Positions 18,278 through 27,549 of a DNA stretch of 64,000 bases are shown one piece after another. The notes under the pieces were generated by a model. The model worked only from the letters and a program-made list of their open reading frames with translations, had not been told where the DNA came from and searched no databases. The stretch comes from Novosphingobium sp. (GTDB taxonomy: Bacteria; Pseudomonadota; Alphaproteobacteria; Sphingomonadales; Sphingomonadaceae). The stretch's first letter is position 1. Each line of letters starts with the position of its first letter. Where the stretch lies: assembly GCA_016719755.1 (NCBI GenBank), contig JADJYM010000016.1, forward strand, positions 638,790-702,789. The letters are read 5' to 3'. The translations under genes were made by a program, and so were the position numbers.

Positions 18278-18453
18278 TTCGGCCTATTAAAAACCGTCGG
18301 ACTCGGCCCATCGGAAACCCGATTCTCGGCCTATCGAAAACCAGGACCATGCGGAAACCCGCAGAATTCTGCGGAAAATCGGCGCTCCTCTAACGATGCT
18401 AATAGAAAAGAATCCTTCGGATTCTTGCTAACCCTTTTGCAGCCTGTGGATAA
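18278..18453 (+). repeat. Putative oriV: iteron-like repeats, hairpin and DnaA box
   Basis: Three diverged copies of a word like TCGGCCTATCGAAAACC begin at 18279, 18303 and 18326, spaced 24 and 23 bases. A half copy (GCGGAAACCC) follows at 18351. Next come an eight-pair hairpin AAGAATCC-TTC-GGATTCTT (18408-18426) and a perfect DnaA box, TTATCCACA read on the minus strand (18445-18453). The whole lies directly after repA, the classical layout of an iteron origin. Some of it may also code for nothing, since the 247-base gap has no credible gene. Confidence 0.6.
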
Positions 18454-18522
18454 TCGCGGTGCGACGGGCCTGCTGAACGCTCGCGTCAAGCTTGTCGGGT
18501 TCGCGGCGGCAGGAGCGCGGCC

Positions 18523-19044
18523 ATGAGCGAGCCAACTGCGCAGCGGCACAGCTCCTCGCACGCCATCAGGTCAGCAACAGCCAGCGCCCTGACCGAGGTC
18601 GAAGTGACCTGGATCGAGAAGCGCTACGAACAATGGATCCGCTTCGGTCGCATCGCGGCTGACACGATCATCAACCGCCGCACGCGCGTCATCGCCTTCC
18701 GTCCCGGCGCGGTCTTCGCTTTCGTGCGCTGGACCTCGAACGACTATGGCACGATCCATTCGTGCATCGACATCGTGACGGCGGTGGCACCGGGCGAGGC
18801 CTACACGACGTTGCCGTTTGTCCGTCCCGGCGCTGACATTCTGCTGCACATCGAGGGCTGGCCCAAGGTCGCACAGGTGTTGCAGGCCATCGATGCGGTC
18901 GAAGCCGCCGGTGTTGATCCGTGCGACGCATCGCCCGATCACTGGCGCCACGTCGGCAACCGGCTGAATGCCGGAATGCCGTTCAGGGCTTACACAGCGG
19001 AGCGGCACGCGGCCTGGCTCCGGCGCAAGGCGCTCGAAGCATGA
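18523..19044 (+). CDS. DUF2840 family protein
   Basis: A 173-residue protein of the DUF2840 family (LTEVEVTWIEKRYEQWIRFGR, FRPGAVFAFVRW, GTIHSCIDIV, GWPKVAQVL), found almost only in this ICE family between repA/parA and traF. Function is unknown. AGGAG lies ahead of the ATG at 18523, and the stop overlaps the traF start (ATGA at 19041). Confidence 0.85.
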   Translation: MSEPTAQRHSSSHAIRSATASALTEVEVTWIEKRYEQWIRFGRIAADTIINRRTRVIAFRPGAVFAFVRWTSNDYGTIHSCIDIVTAVAPGEAYTTLPFVRPGADILLHIEGWPKVAQVLQAIDAVEAAGVDPCDASPDHWRHVGNRLNAGMPFRAYTAERHAAWLRRKALEA

Positions 19045-19634
19045 GCCGCCGCCGCTATGTTCGCGCCACGATACTGTGGGCAGGCTTGTTCAGCGCCGGG
19101 TTCTCAGCAGTCGCCATGCTGTCGCCGCGACCGCGACTGATGTGGAACGCGAGCGCCAGTGCGCCCGTCGGCCTCTATCGCCTCGTGAGCGACACACGCC
19201 CAAGGCTCGGCGAACTGGTCGCCATTGTGCCGCCGACTGCGACCGCACGGATGATGGCCGATCGCCACTATCTGCCAATCGGCGTGCCGCTCATGAAACA
19301 TGTCGCGGCCTTGCCCGGGCAATGGGCGTGCCGCGCCGGCGCTGTCGTCTCGGTGGACGGCAAGCGTGTCGCCATAGCCAAATCGCACGACAGAATGGGT
19401 CGGCCTTTGCCAAGCTGGCAGGGCTGTCACCGCGTTCGGACAGACGAATTGTTCCTGTTGAACCCGGCGCCCGACAGCCTTGATGGGCGCTATTTCGGCG
19501 CTCTGCCAGCAGCCGGTCTTATCGGCACGGCACACCCCATCCTTACCCGTGATGCACCTGACCAGCCCCTGCGCTGGCGAGGCTTTGGTGCATCCGCCGC
19601 TTCCCCAACCACCAACCAGGAGCACAGACCATGA
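19041..19634 (+). CDS. traF: TraF-like S26 signal peptidase
   Basis: A 197-residue protein of the S26 peptidase/TraF family, which processes and cyclises the P-type pilin TrbC. One N-terminal membrane segment precedes NASASAPVGLYRL, which carries the catalytic serine context, and PLMKHVAALPGQ, which carries the catalytic lysine context. The later segment DELFLLNPAPDSLDGRYFG is typical. It is coupled to DUF2840 and to the DUF736 gene downstream, whose start overlaps its end. Confidence 0.88.
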   Translation: MSRRRYVRATILWAGLFSAGFSAVAMLSPRPRLMWNASASAPVGLYRLVSDTRPRLGELVAIVPPTATARMMADRHYLPIGVPLMKHVAALPGQWACRAGAVVSVDGKRVAIAKSHDRMGRPLPSWQGCHRVRTDELFLLNPAPDSLDGRYFGALPAAGLIGTAHPILTRDAPDQPLRWRGFGASAASPTTNQEHRP

Positions 19635-19963
19635 TGATCGGCGTCTTTCATTCCGCGCAGGACAGTTTCACCGGGCAAATCCGAACCCTCACGCTCGATG
19701 CTGTCGTGACGCTCGTCCCGGCTCCATCGAACGACAGCGACAATGCACCCGACTGGCGCGTGCTGCTCGGCGATGCCGAAACCGGCACTGAAATTGGTGC
19801 TGGCTGGAACCGCACAGGCGAGCGCGCCGGTGCCTTTGTCGCGGTGCAGATCGACGACCCGGCCTTTGCCCATCCCCTGCGCGCCAACCTGCTTCGGTCC
19901 ATGTCCCGTGACGACGAGCATCACCTGCTCTGGTCGCGTCCGACCAATCGCGATCGGAAATAG
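19631..19963 (+). CDS. DUF736 family protein (second copy)
   Basis: A 110-residue DUF736 protein with GVFHSAQDSFTGQIRTLTLD, WRVLLGDAETGTEIGAGW and VQIDDPAFAHPLRANLL. It overlaps traF by four bases and is three bases from the transglycosylase gene. It is a diverged paralogue of the protein encoded at 15013. Either of two adjacent methionine codons (19631, 19634) may start it. Confidence 0.85.
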   Translation: MMIGVFHSAQDSFTGQIRTLTLDAVVTLVPAPSNDSDNAPDWRVLLGDAETGTEIGAGWNRTGERAGAFVAVQIDDPAFAHPLRANLLRSMSRDDEHHLLWSRPTNRDRK

Positions 19964-19966
19964 GCC

Positions 19967-20740
19967 ATGACCGTTGCTTTGCTTCGCCGTCGCCGGTGTT
20001 CCGTAGTTCGGATTGCCGTTCGGCTGCGCATTCACCTTCTCCTTCCCGGCACTTGTTTCGCTCTCGGCTTGGCAGCGGCGACGTCTCCGGTTGCCGCGGT
20101 TGCGACGGTGCCTGACCAGTTTGCATCGCATCCTTATGCGCCGCATGTCGCAGAGGCATCGCAGCGCTTCGGCATTCCCGAGCTCTGGATATGGGCGGTG
20201 ATGCGGGCGGAAAGTCGCGGCAATTCGCGTGCGGTTTCGCCTGCAGGAGCCATAGGGCTGATGCAGATCATGCCCGGCACTTGGTCTATGCTGAGCGCGC
20301 GGCATGGCCTTGGCTCTGACCCGTTCGATGTGCGTGCGAACATCCTTGGAGGTGCGGCCTATCTGCGCGCCATGTGGGATCGGTATCGCAATGTCAGCTT
20401 GATGCTGGCGGCCTACAATGCGGGACCAGGCCGTGCCGATGACTATGCTGCCGGTCGTCGCAGTCTTCCGGCAGAAACCGTCAACTACGTCGCCCAGATC
20501 GCGCCAAGTCTTGGAATGGCCAGCATCGCTTCGCCTGCTGCCATGCCACCTGCCAATGCTCATCCCTGGCGTCAGGCTACATTGTTCACACCGCGCGGCG
20601 ATGGAGAAGCGAGCAGCAATGACGGTGCTGCCGATGTGCAGCCACAGCGCACCCAGCTTGCGTCGCCGTCGGCCTCTTTGCCGTCACCGAACCCCGCGCC
20701 GCACCCCCTGTTTGTGTCGCTTTCACCGCGAAATCCGTGA
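19967..20740 (+). CDS. Lytic transglycosylase (SLT domain)
   Basis: A 257-residue exported enzyme that opens the peptidoglycan for the mating channel, equivalent to TrbN/VirB1. An N-terminal signal segment (HLLLPGTCFALGLAAATS) is followed by the SLT domain: MRAESRGNSRAVSPAGAIGLMQIMPGTW, with the catalytic glutamate in AES, and LAAYNAGPGRADDY. The C-terminal 70 residues are proline/serine-rich and without a fold. It is in the relaxase-proximal operon. Confidence 0.9.
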   Translation: MTVALLRRRRCSVVRIAVRLRIHLLLPGTCFALGLAAATSPVAAVATVPDQFASHPYAPHVAEASQRFGIPELWIWAVMRAESRGNSRAVSPAGAIGLMQIMPGTWSMLSARHGLGSDPFDVRANILGGAAYLRAMWDRYRNVSLMLAAYNAGPGRADDYAAGRRSLPAETVNYVAQIAPSLGMASIASPAAMPPANAHPWRQATLFTPRGDGEASSNDGAADVQPQRTQLASPSASLPSPNPAPHPLFVSLSPRNP

Positions 20741-20975
20741 TGGGTTACACCAGCGCATCTCTGACGGTTCGGGCGTCGTGTCGGAAAGGTACGGCGGGGA
20801 GGCGTGTGTTTGAGCGAGAGGGCAATTTTGGAGGGCAAGATAAAAGGAGTGCCAGCACCTGGCCCTCATGTGGTTGTTGTAGTGAGATAATTTCGTATGG
20901 CACCGGACATAACCGGCCATACAATGTTTCCCACGCGCCCGGAAATCTGCCGCGTAATCGTCTGGCACCTTCAAA
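20741..20975. promoter_or_regulatory. Putative origin of transfer (oriT) region
   Basis: This 235-base gap directly precedes the relaxase gene, is less GC-rich than its neighbours, and contains a dyad GTATGGCACCGG (20895-20906) with CCGGCCATAC (20913-20922), plus a direct repeat GAGGGCAA (20818-20825 and 20831-20838). A nick site next to an inverted repeat upstream of the relaxase gene is the normal arrangement. The exact nick position cannot be read. An 80-residue open frame here (20737-20979) does not look like a protein. Confidence 0.5.
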
Positions 20976-22730
20976 ATGAGCCGCGACGACAATGAATTTC
21001 GGGTGCGGCCGGGAAGAAGCAGGGACAGCGGTGCAGCCTCTGGACGGCGAAGCCAGAAGCTGGCGGCTCAGGTCCAGCGTGCCGCCAACAAGGCGGGCCA
21101 TGCGGGTTCACGGCGAGCGGGTCTGAAACGCGGCAGTGGCAGCGGCAAAGCCGCGCGCGGGCGTCGGACGGTTGCCGCGATGCGCCGCACACCTGGCCAA
21201 CGCCGCGTTACTGTCATGGCGCGCATCGCTCGCCATAAAGGTGCGCATTACCGCGCCGCACCGCTGGCAAAGCACATCAAGTATCTTGAGCGTGACGGCG
21301 TGTCCCGCGACGGGCGCGATGCCTCGATGTTCGATGCCCAGACCGACAGGGCTGATCGGGATGCCTTTGCAGGGCGTTGCGAAGATGACCGGCACCACTT
21401 TCGCTTCATCGTCTCGCCCGAAGACGCCGGGGACATGGAAGACCTGCGCAGCTTCACCCGCGAATTGATGGCTGATGCAGCCAAGGATCTGGGCACCGAA
21501 CTGGACTGGGTCGCCGTTGACCATTGGAACACCGACAATCCGCACATCCATGTGCTGGTGCGCGGCGTTGCCAGTGACGGCACCGATCTTGTCATTGACC
21601 GGGGCTATATCAGCGAAGGTCTGCGGTTCCGGGCGGAAGAGCGGGTGACGCTCGAACTGGGGCCGCGCACCGCGCTGGACATCCGCACCGCGCTCGAACG
21701 CGAGGTCGATGCCGAGCGCTGGACCAGTCTTGACCGGCAGCTTGAACGCTTGGGTCAGGATACCGCAGGCCTTGTCGATCTGCGTCCAGGCGGCGACGCC
21801 GATCCCGAAATGCGCCGGCTGCTTCTGGGCCGCGCCGCCAAACTGGAACAGCTGGGACTGGCGGCGCGCGAAGGGCCTGCGGTGTGGGCTCTGGAGCCCG
21901 GTGCCGAAAACACATTGCGCGATCTTTCGGTGCGCAACGACATCATCAAGACGATGCACAATGCCATGAGCCGCGACGGCGGGCGGTTTGATGTATCGGC
22001 ATTGGCCCTGCATCAGGACGTTCCAAGCGAACCGGTCATCGGACGCCTGGTCGAACGTGGCCTCCACGACGAGCTGACGGGCAGCGCCTATGCCATCGTC
22101 GACGGTGTCGATGGCCGCACGCACCATCTGCGGTTCAAGGACATGGAGATGACCGGCGACGCCAAAGCCGGATCGATCGTCGAACTGCGCTCATGGGAGG
22201 ATGCCAAAGGGCATGACCGGCTGTCGCTCGCCACACGATCAGACATACCCCTCGAGGCACAGATCAAAGCACCCGGCGCGACGTGGCTTGATCGCCAGCT
22301 TGTTGCCCGCGATCCCGTGGCAACGGGCAATGGTTTCGGGCGCGAGGTGCGCGATGCCCTGGATGCCCGCGCCAGCCATCTCGAAACGCAGGGGCTTGCC
22401 CGCCGGCAGGGCCAGCGGGTCATCCTTGCTCAGGATCTCGTCGGGACGCTGAAGAATCAGGAACTGACGGCCGCCACGCAGGCCATCGCCGCGCGCACGG
22501 GACTTGAGCACAAACCGTCGGGCGCAGGCGACTATGTCAGCGGCATCTACCGGGAGCGGGTGACGCTTTCGACGGGCCGCTTCGCGATGATCGACGAAGG
22601 GCTGGGCTTCCAGCTCGTGCCCTGGCGCCCGGCGCTCGATCAGCACCTCGGCCAGCACATCACCGGCACCATGTCGCCGGGCGGTTCTGTCGACTGGGCC
22701 TTGGGCCGCGGACGCGGGATCAGCCTGTGA
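20976..22730 (+). CDS. rlxS: Relaxase (DUF3363, RlxS-like)
   Basis: A 584-residue DNA-nicking protein that cuts oriT and leads the strand into the recipient. A basic N-terminus is followed by the relaxase core, with HIKYLERDGVSRDGR, FRFIVSPEDAGDM and the metal-binding histidine motif DHWNTDNPHIHVLVRG near residue 185. The DUF3363 C-terminal domain holds the segments around GSIVELRSW and GATWLDRQLV. It is the relaxase type of ICEMlSymR7A (RlxS). The reading frame is intact. The putative oriT lies just upstream and the coupling protein gene 34 bases downstream. Confidence 0.9.
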   Translation: MSRDDNEFRVRPGRSRDSGAASGRRSQKLAAQVQRAANKAGHAGSRRAGLKRGSGSGKAARGRRTVAAMRRTPGQRRVTVMARIARHKGAHYRAAPLAKHIKYLERDGVSRDGRDASMFDAQTDRADRDAFAGRCEDDRHHFRFIVSPEDAGDMEDLRSFTRELMADAAKDLGTELDWVAVDHWNTDNPHIHVLVRGVASDGTDLVIDRGYISEGLRFRAEERVTLELGPRTALDIRTALEREVDAERWTSLDRQLERLGQDTAGLVDLRPGGDADPEMRRLLLGRAAKLEQLGLAAREGPAVWALEPGAENTLRDLSVRNDIIKTMHNAMSRDGGRFDVSALALHQDVPSEPVIGRLVERGLHDELTGSAYAIVDGVDGRTHHLRFKDMEMTGDAKAGSIVELRSWEDAKGHDRLSLATRSDIPLEAQIKAPGATWLDRQLVARDPVATGNGFGREVRDALDARASHLETQGLARRQGQRVILAQDLVGTLKNQELTAATQAIAARTGLEHKPSGAGDYVSGIYRERVTLSTGRFAMIDEGLGFQLVPWRPALDQHLGQHITGTMSPGGSVDWALGRGRGISL

Positions 22731-22764
22731 CCCTCATTTACCCCCTCATCAGGAGTAACTTTTA

Positions 22765-24826
22765 ATGAACGCCACCCGTATTCTCTGGGGTCAGGTCATC
22801 GCCGTCATCAGCGTCACCTTGCTTGGCATCTGGTCTGCCACCCAATGGACGGCCCACGCCCTTGCACACCAACCCGAGCTCGGCCAGCCCTGGTTCTGGC
22901 TGGGACCTTGGCCAATCTACCCGCCCTATGCCTTCTTCTGGTGGTGGTTTGCGTTCGACGCCTATGCACCAAAGATCTTCCAGACCGGCGCATTCATCGC
23001 GGTCTCGGGTGCCATGGCCGCCATAGTCATCGCGATCGCCATGTCGGTGTGGCGCGCGCGGGAGGAGAAGCAGTCAGAGACCTATGGGTCTGCGCGGTGG
23101 GCAACCGACAAGGAAATCAAGAAGGCTGGCCTCCTGAAGCAGGACGGCGTGGTGATCGGCTCGCACAAGAACCGGTATCTGCGGCACAATGGCCCCGAGC
23201 ATATTCTCTGCTTTGCGCCGACCCGTTCCGGCAAGGGCGTTGGTCTCGTAATCCCCTCGCTGCTCGCCTGGCCGGGCAGTTGCATCGTCCACGATATCAA
23301 AGGGCGAGAACTGGGATCTGACGGCGGGCTTTCGCGCCCGGTATGGCCGCGTCCTGCTGTTCGATCCGACCAACCCCGCATCCAACCCCTACAACCCGCT
23401 GCTCGAAGTCCGGAAGGGCGATTGGGAAGTGCGTGACGCCCAGAATATCGCCGACATATTGATCGACCCCGAAGGGTCACTGGAAAAGCGCACGCATTGG
23501 GAGAAGACCAGTCATTCGCTGCTCGTCGGCACGATCCTGCACGTCCTCTATGCCGAGAAGGACAAGTCGCTGGCCGGGGTCGCTGGCTTCCTGTCTGATC
23601 CGCGCCGTTCGATCGAAACCACGCTGCACCGGATGAAGACGACCCCGCACCTGGGTAAAGACGGTGTTCACCCCGTCGTGGCTGCCGCCGCGCAGGAACT
23701 GCTGAACAAGTCTGACAATGAGCGGTCTGGCGTCCTGTCGACGGCCATGTCGTTCCTCGGCCTCTACCGCGACCCTGTGATTGCGCAGGTCACCGGAGCC
23801 TCGGACTGGCGCATCACCGATCTTGTCGATTCAGCGGCACCTGTGTCGCTCTATCTGGTCATTCCTCCTTCCGATATCAGCCGGACCAAGCCGCTCGTCC
23901 GCCTGATGCTCAATCAGATCGGGCGCCGCTTGACCGAAGAGCTGAGAGCCAAGGGTCGCCGGCAGCGCGTCATGTTCATGCTCGACGAATTCCCGGCTTT
24001 GGGGCGGCTCGACTTCTTCGAAAGCGCCCTGGCCTTTGTTGCAGGCTACGGGATCAAGGCATTCCTGATCGCGCAGTCGCTCAACCAGATTGAAAAAGCC
24101 TACGGGTCAAACAACGCCATTCTCGACAATTGCCATGTCCGCGTCGCGTTCGCGGCCAATGATGACAATACCGCCAGCCGCGTTTCCAATGCGCTCGGCA
24201 CCGCCACCCAGATGCGGGCAATGAAGAATTATGCCGGGCATCGCCTCTCGCCATGGCTCGGCCATATCATGGTCTCACGTACTGAGACCGCGAGGCCGTT
24301 GCTGACCCCCGGCGAAGTTCAGCAATTTTCTGAGCACGAGGAGATAGTGCTGGTGGCCAGCACTCCGCCGATCCGCGCGGAAAAGGCAAAATACTTTCTC
24401 GACCCGAGGTTCCGCGCGCGCCTTCTACCGGCACCCACCCCCAAACCGCTGCACCCGAAGAAACGGCCAAAGGACGACTGGTCTGCGCTCGCACCCATTG
24501 CGGCACCGCTGCCGGTCAAACCAGCCAAGGCCGAAGCGAAAAGCTCCGAACAGCCGCCTGTTGATCAGCCAAAGCCGGATGTGCCGTCAGATGCCGATGG
24601 GGCCAAATCCAAAAATGATACGGCGAACTCCGGGATCAGGCGAGAACCCGAACTGGGGGAACATGAGGATGTCGTTCCCGCCCCCAAGCCACCGGTCAAC
24701 GAGTTCGATCTTGATCGCGATGCGCCCGAGGATGACGCAGCCAGGGCGAAACGGGAAGCTGATCGCACAATGAACCGCAATGCCCGAAATGCATCGCTCG
24801 ACCCCGATGACGGCATCGACCTGTGA
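22765..24826 (+). pseudogene. traG: TraG/VirD4 coupling protein, frame broken by one extra G
   Basis: ATPase that links the relaxosome to the mating channel. The first frame (22765-23436) has two N-terminal membrane segments and Walker A PTRSGKGVGLVIPSLL. The second (23429-24826) has Walker B VMFMLDEFPALGRLDF and ends in a charged tail. Removing one G from GGG at 23302-23304 restores DIKGENWDLTAGFRARYGRV and a continuous protein of about 686 residues. It is therefore either inactive or a sequencing error. A short-homopolymer error is the simplest reading, as the rest is well kept. Confidence 0.85.
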
Positions 24827-25251
24827 GGAAGAAGCCCCACAGCAAACAAACCTTCCGGCTCGATATCGAACTGGCCAAATTGCTGGAGGAACGCGCTCAT
24901 GCCCGCGGCGTCTCGCGCACCGAAGTGGTGGAAGCGGCGTTGATGTCCCTGCTGCAGTCCGATCAGGATGAGCGGATGGAAGCCGCTCTGGCGAGGCGGC
25001 TCGATCGCCTGTCGCGGCAACTGGATCGGCTCGAATGGCATGTGGAATTGACGAACGAGGCGATTGGCCTGTTCGTGCGCTTCTGGCTCACCAGCAATCC
25101 GCCGCTACCCGACACCGCAATGAAGGCGGCGCAGGCGATGGGCAAGAAAAGGTGGCACGGATTTGTGGAATCACTTTCCCGGCGGATGGAGGCGGGGCCG
25201 AAGCTGCGGGATGAAGTGGGGCGAGAGATACCGAGCGCAACTGACGCCTGA
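24823..25251 (+). CDS. CopG-like ribbon-helix-helix protein
   Basis: A 142-residue protein whose first 45 residues form a ribbon-helix-helix DNA-binding domain (KQTFRLDIELAKLLEERAHARGVSRTEVVEAAL), followed by a long helical region with a coiled-coil feel (ALARRLDRLSRQLDRLEWHVELTNEAIGLFVRFWL). It starts with GTG overlapping the traG stop. This gene normally sits between traG and trbB in this family and may regulate transfer or help the relaxosome. Confidence 0.82.
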   Translation: MRKKPHSKQTFRLDIELAKLLEERAHARGVSRTEVVEAALMSLLQSDQDERMEAALARRLDRLSRQLDRLEWHVELTNEAIGLFVRFWLTSNPPLPDTAMKAAQAMGKKRWHGFVESLSRRMEAGPKLRDEVGREIPSATDA

Positions 25252-25302
25252 TCTCACAATGCGCTCAAAGCTAGCGCGGCCGGCGGACAATCATCCATCC
25301 GC

Positions 25303-25968
25303 TTATTCAGCCCGTTTTGCCCCAACAACCCCATGTTCAAGCTCGGCAAGGAAGGCGTTCACTGCCCTGTGCTTGTAGACCGACTTCACCGCGGCAAAGT
25401 CCGATTCCGTCAACGCTAGAAGCAAATCATCGTCGATCCGCATGCCGCTGGTGAGCCAATCGAGGCCAGACCATTCCACCTTGCGCAGGGCGACAAGATC
25501 CATAAGGGCGCGCAGCGGCCTAGCGACAAAGGCGGTGAGCTTGTCGAAGGTCACCCGTTCGACGCCGCCAAGGAAGCAATAATCGGCAATGGCGAGCGGA
25601 TGATATTTGAAGGAGCCGAATTCGGTGGCCGGGATCTCCAGCGTTTTACGCCCCGGCGTCACGCTGGCAGTGACAAGCACGGCTTCAGGAATCCAGCCAT
25701 GGTAAGCCAGCGCGCTTTCAAAGGAAATATAGCTCCCGGGAAGCAAAGCCTGCGCCACCGCGAAGGGATGCACAGGAGCGCTTCGATACGCCTTGGCAAG
25801 CGTATAAACCCCGCGCTTCAGGCGAATGAGTGACCCGTCCTTGAGGGCGCGGTTGACGAGGCCATAACGCCGCGCATCGCCTCCCCCCAGCAGTTCGCTG
25901 AGCTGGCGTTCATTGAAGACCCGATCGCGCAGCGCGCTTGCGGATACCTGTTGCGCTAGGCTGGACAT
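25303..25968 (-). CDS. AbiEi-like antitoxin, without a visible toxin
   Basis: A 221-residue protein with a winged-helix N-terminal domain (RDRVFNERQLSELLGGGDARRYGLVNRALKDGSLIRLKRGVYTLA) and the AbiEi C-terminal region (SYISFESALAYHGWIPE, TFDKLTAFVARPLRALMDLVAL). In type IV abortive-infection systems AbiEi represses its own operon and neutralises the nucleotidyltransferase AbiEii. No AbiEii gene is adjacent: downstream lie 51 bases and then copG. It runs against the conjugation operon and separates copG from trbB, so it looks like a later insertion. Confidence 0.75.
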   Translation of the reverse strand: MSSLAQQVSASALRDRVFNERQLSELLGGGDARRYGLVNRALKDGSLIRLKRGVYTLAKAYRSAPVHPFAVAQALLPGSYISFESALAYHGWIPEAVLVTASVTPGRKTLEIPATEFGSFKYHPLAIADYCFLGGVERVTFDKLTAFVARPLRALMDLVALRKVEWSGLDWLTSGMRIDDDLLLALTESDFAAVKSVYKHRAVNAFLAELEHGVVGAKRAE

Positions 25969-26236
25969 AAAATTCTCAATACTTCCTAATTATGAAAGTT
26001 TCAAGAATTTTCTTAACCTCTCCGACGCGCACCAGTCGAGCTCCAATTGACACCCTCAAGCATCGGTCGGCGGCGCACAGGCCATCGTCAAAGCGGTGCG
26101 AACTACGCCCCTCCCTGTTTTTCTATCCCCCACTGCTACGACGCTAAATCCTTGTTGAACTAGCCCCTTTTCTGCGTCTCTTACTCGTCCCCGTCGAGCC
26201 GGACGATCCTGTCCCGCTCCCGAAGCGGGGTATCCG
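25969..26236. promoter_or_regulatory. AT-rich divergent region with inverted repeats
   Basis: The 268-base gap between the abiEi-like start and trbB. Next to abiEi it holds AATTCT (25971-25976) and AGAATT (26004-26009) around an inner dyad ACTTC-GAAAGT, in a markedly AT-rich stretch. This would suit autorepression by AbiEi, which binds inverted repeats at its promoter. The remainder, before trbB, shows no gene. Confidence 0.4.
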
Positions 26237-27220
26237 ATGGGCGCTGAGCCAGTCCGAATTGAAGCACGTTCACGCGGCGCACGCATGCTGCGCACGGCGA
26301 TGGGCGTATCGATCGCGACCTGGCTGGCTGACCCGCAGGTCATCGAGATCATGCTCAATCCAGATGGACGCCTCTGGGTCGACCGGTTGGGCATCGGACT
26401 GTCCGACAGCGGTGAACGCCTGACTGCAGCCGATGGTGAGCGCATCATCCGATTGGTTGCCCATCATGTGGGTGCCGAAGTTCACGGCGATGCACCGCGC
26501 GTGTCAGCGGAGCTGCCGGAAAGCGGAGAACGGTTCGAAGGCCTCCTGCCACCGGTGGTGGCGGCTCCCACCTTTGCCATCCGCAAGCCCGCCGTCGCGG
26601 TGTTTCTGCTCGATGACTACGTCAGCACAGGAATCATGTGCGCAACTGAAGCCGAAAGGCTTCGTTCGGGCGTTGCAGAGCGGCTGAACATCCTTGTCGC
26701 CGGGGGCACTGGCACCGGCAAAACGACGCTCACGAACGCCCTGCTCGCCGAGGTCGCCAAGACCACTGACCGGGTCGTTCTGATCGAAGACACCCGCGAG
26801 CTCCAATGCCGCGCGCCAAACCTTGTGGCGATGCGGACCAAGGATGGCGTTGCCTCGCTATCCGATCTGGTCCGTTCCAGCCTTCGCCTTCGCCCAGACC
26901 GGATTCCGATTGGCGAAGTGCGCGGCGCCGAGGCGCTTGATCTCCTCAAGGCCTGGGGCACCGGCCACCCCGGCGGGATCGGGACGATCCACGCCGGAAG
27001 CGCGATCGGTGCCCTGCGGCGGATGGAGCAGTTGATCCAGGAAGCGGTCGTGACCGTTCCGCGCGCCCTGATCGCCGAGACCATCAACCTCATTGCCGTG
27101 CTGGTGCGCGATGGCACCGGGCGGCGTCTCGCCGAACTGGCCCGCGTCGACGGGCTCGACCCGGTCACCGGCGACTATCGCCTGATTCCCGCCACCCAAA
27201 CCCAAGGAGACTCCCTATGA
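26237..27220 (+). CDS. trbB: Conjugal transfer ATPase TrbB (VirB11-like)
   Basis: A 327-residue hexameric ATPase powering the mating-pair channel. Walker A is [10 protein letters not shown] near residue 156, the Asp box is [11 protein letters not shown], and the later conserved block is [37 protein letters not shown]. The N-terminal domain includes [16 protein letters not shown]. The ATG at 26237 is used; MLRTAMG 48 bases later is an alternative. It opens the trb operon; trbC overlaps its end. Confidence 0.93.
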   Translation: MGAEPVRIEARSRGARMLRTAMGVSIATWLADPQVIEIMLNPDGRLWVDRLGIGLSDSGERLTAADGERIIRLVAHHVGAEVHGDAPRVSAELPESGERFEGLLPPVVAAPTFAIRKPAVAVFLLDDYVSTGIMCATEAERLRSGVAERLNILVAGGTGTGKTTLTNALLAEVAKTTDRVVLIEDTRELQCRAPNLVAMRTKDGVASLSDLVRSSLRLRPDRIPIGEVRGAEALDLLKAWGTGHPGGIGTIHAGSAIGALRRMEQLIQEAVVTVPRALIAETINLIAVLVRDGTGRRLAELARVDGLDPVTGDYRLIPATQTQGDSL

Positions 27221-27549
27221 TCCATGCCCTCCGGCGCGGCACCAATCGCGTTGCGCTCGCTGCTACCGCTGCCTTCGTGATGGTGGCCACTGCCACTCCG
27301 GCGCATGCCGGCGGTTCGTCGATGCCGTGGGAAGCTCCGCTGCAGTCGATCCTCGAGAGCATCGAGGGGCCGGTCGCCAAGATCGTTGCGGTGATCATCA
27401 TCATCGTCACCGGCCTCAGCCTTGCCTTCGGCGACACGTCGGGTGGCTTTCGCCGGCTGATCCAGATCGTGTTCGGCCTCTCCATCGCCTTTGCCGCATC
27501 GAGCTTCTTCCTGAGCTTCTTCAGCTTCGGCGGCGGAGCGCTGATCTGA
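27217..27549 (+). CDS. trbC: Pilin precursor TrbC (VirB2-like)
   Basis: A 110-residue pilin precursor with a long signal segment ending THAHA-like (TPAHAGG) and two membrane helices (AKIVAVIIIIVTGLSLAFG and IVFGLSIAFAASSFFLSFF). In P-type systems it is trimmed and cyclised by TraF, here encoded at 19041. Start and stop overlap trbB and trbD by four bases and one base. Confidence 0.9.
   Translation: MIHALRRGTNRVALAATAAFVMVATATPAHAGGSSMPWEAPLQSILESIEGPVAKIVAVIIIIVTGLSLAFGDTSGGFRRLIQIVFGLSIAFAASSFFLSFFSFGGGALI

Noticed and set aside
18272-18526. 84-codon frame after repA
   Set aside because: Its sequence is made by the iteron-like repeats, hairpin and DnaA box; not a credible protein, and not a ParA.
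20737-20979. 80-codon frame between the transglycosylase and relaxase genes
   Set aside because: No protein-like character, and the segment carries the repeats expected of an oriT.
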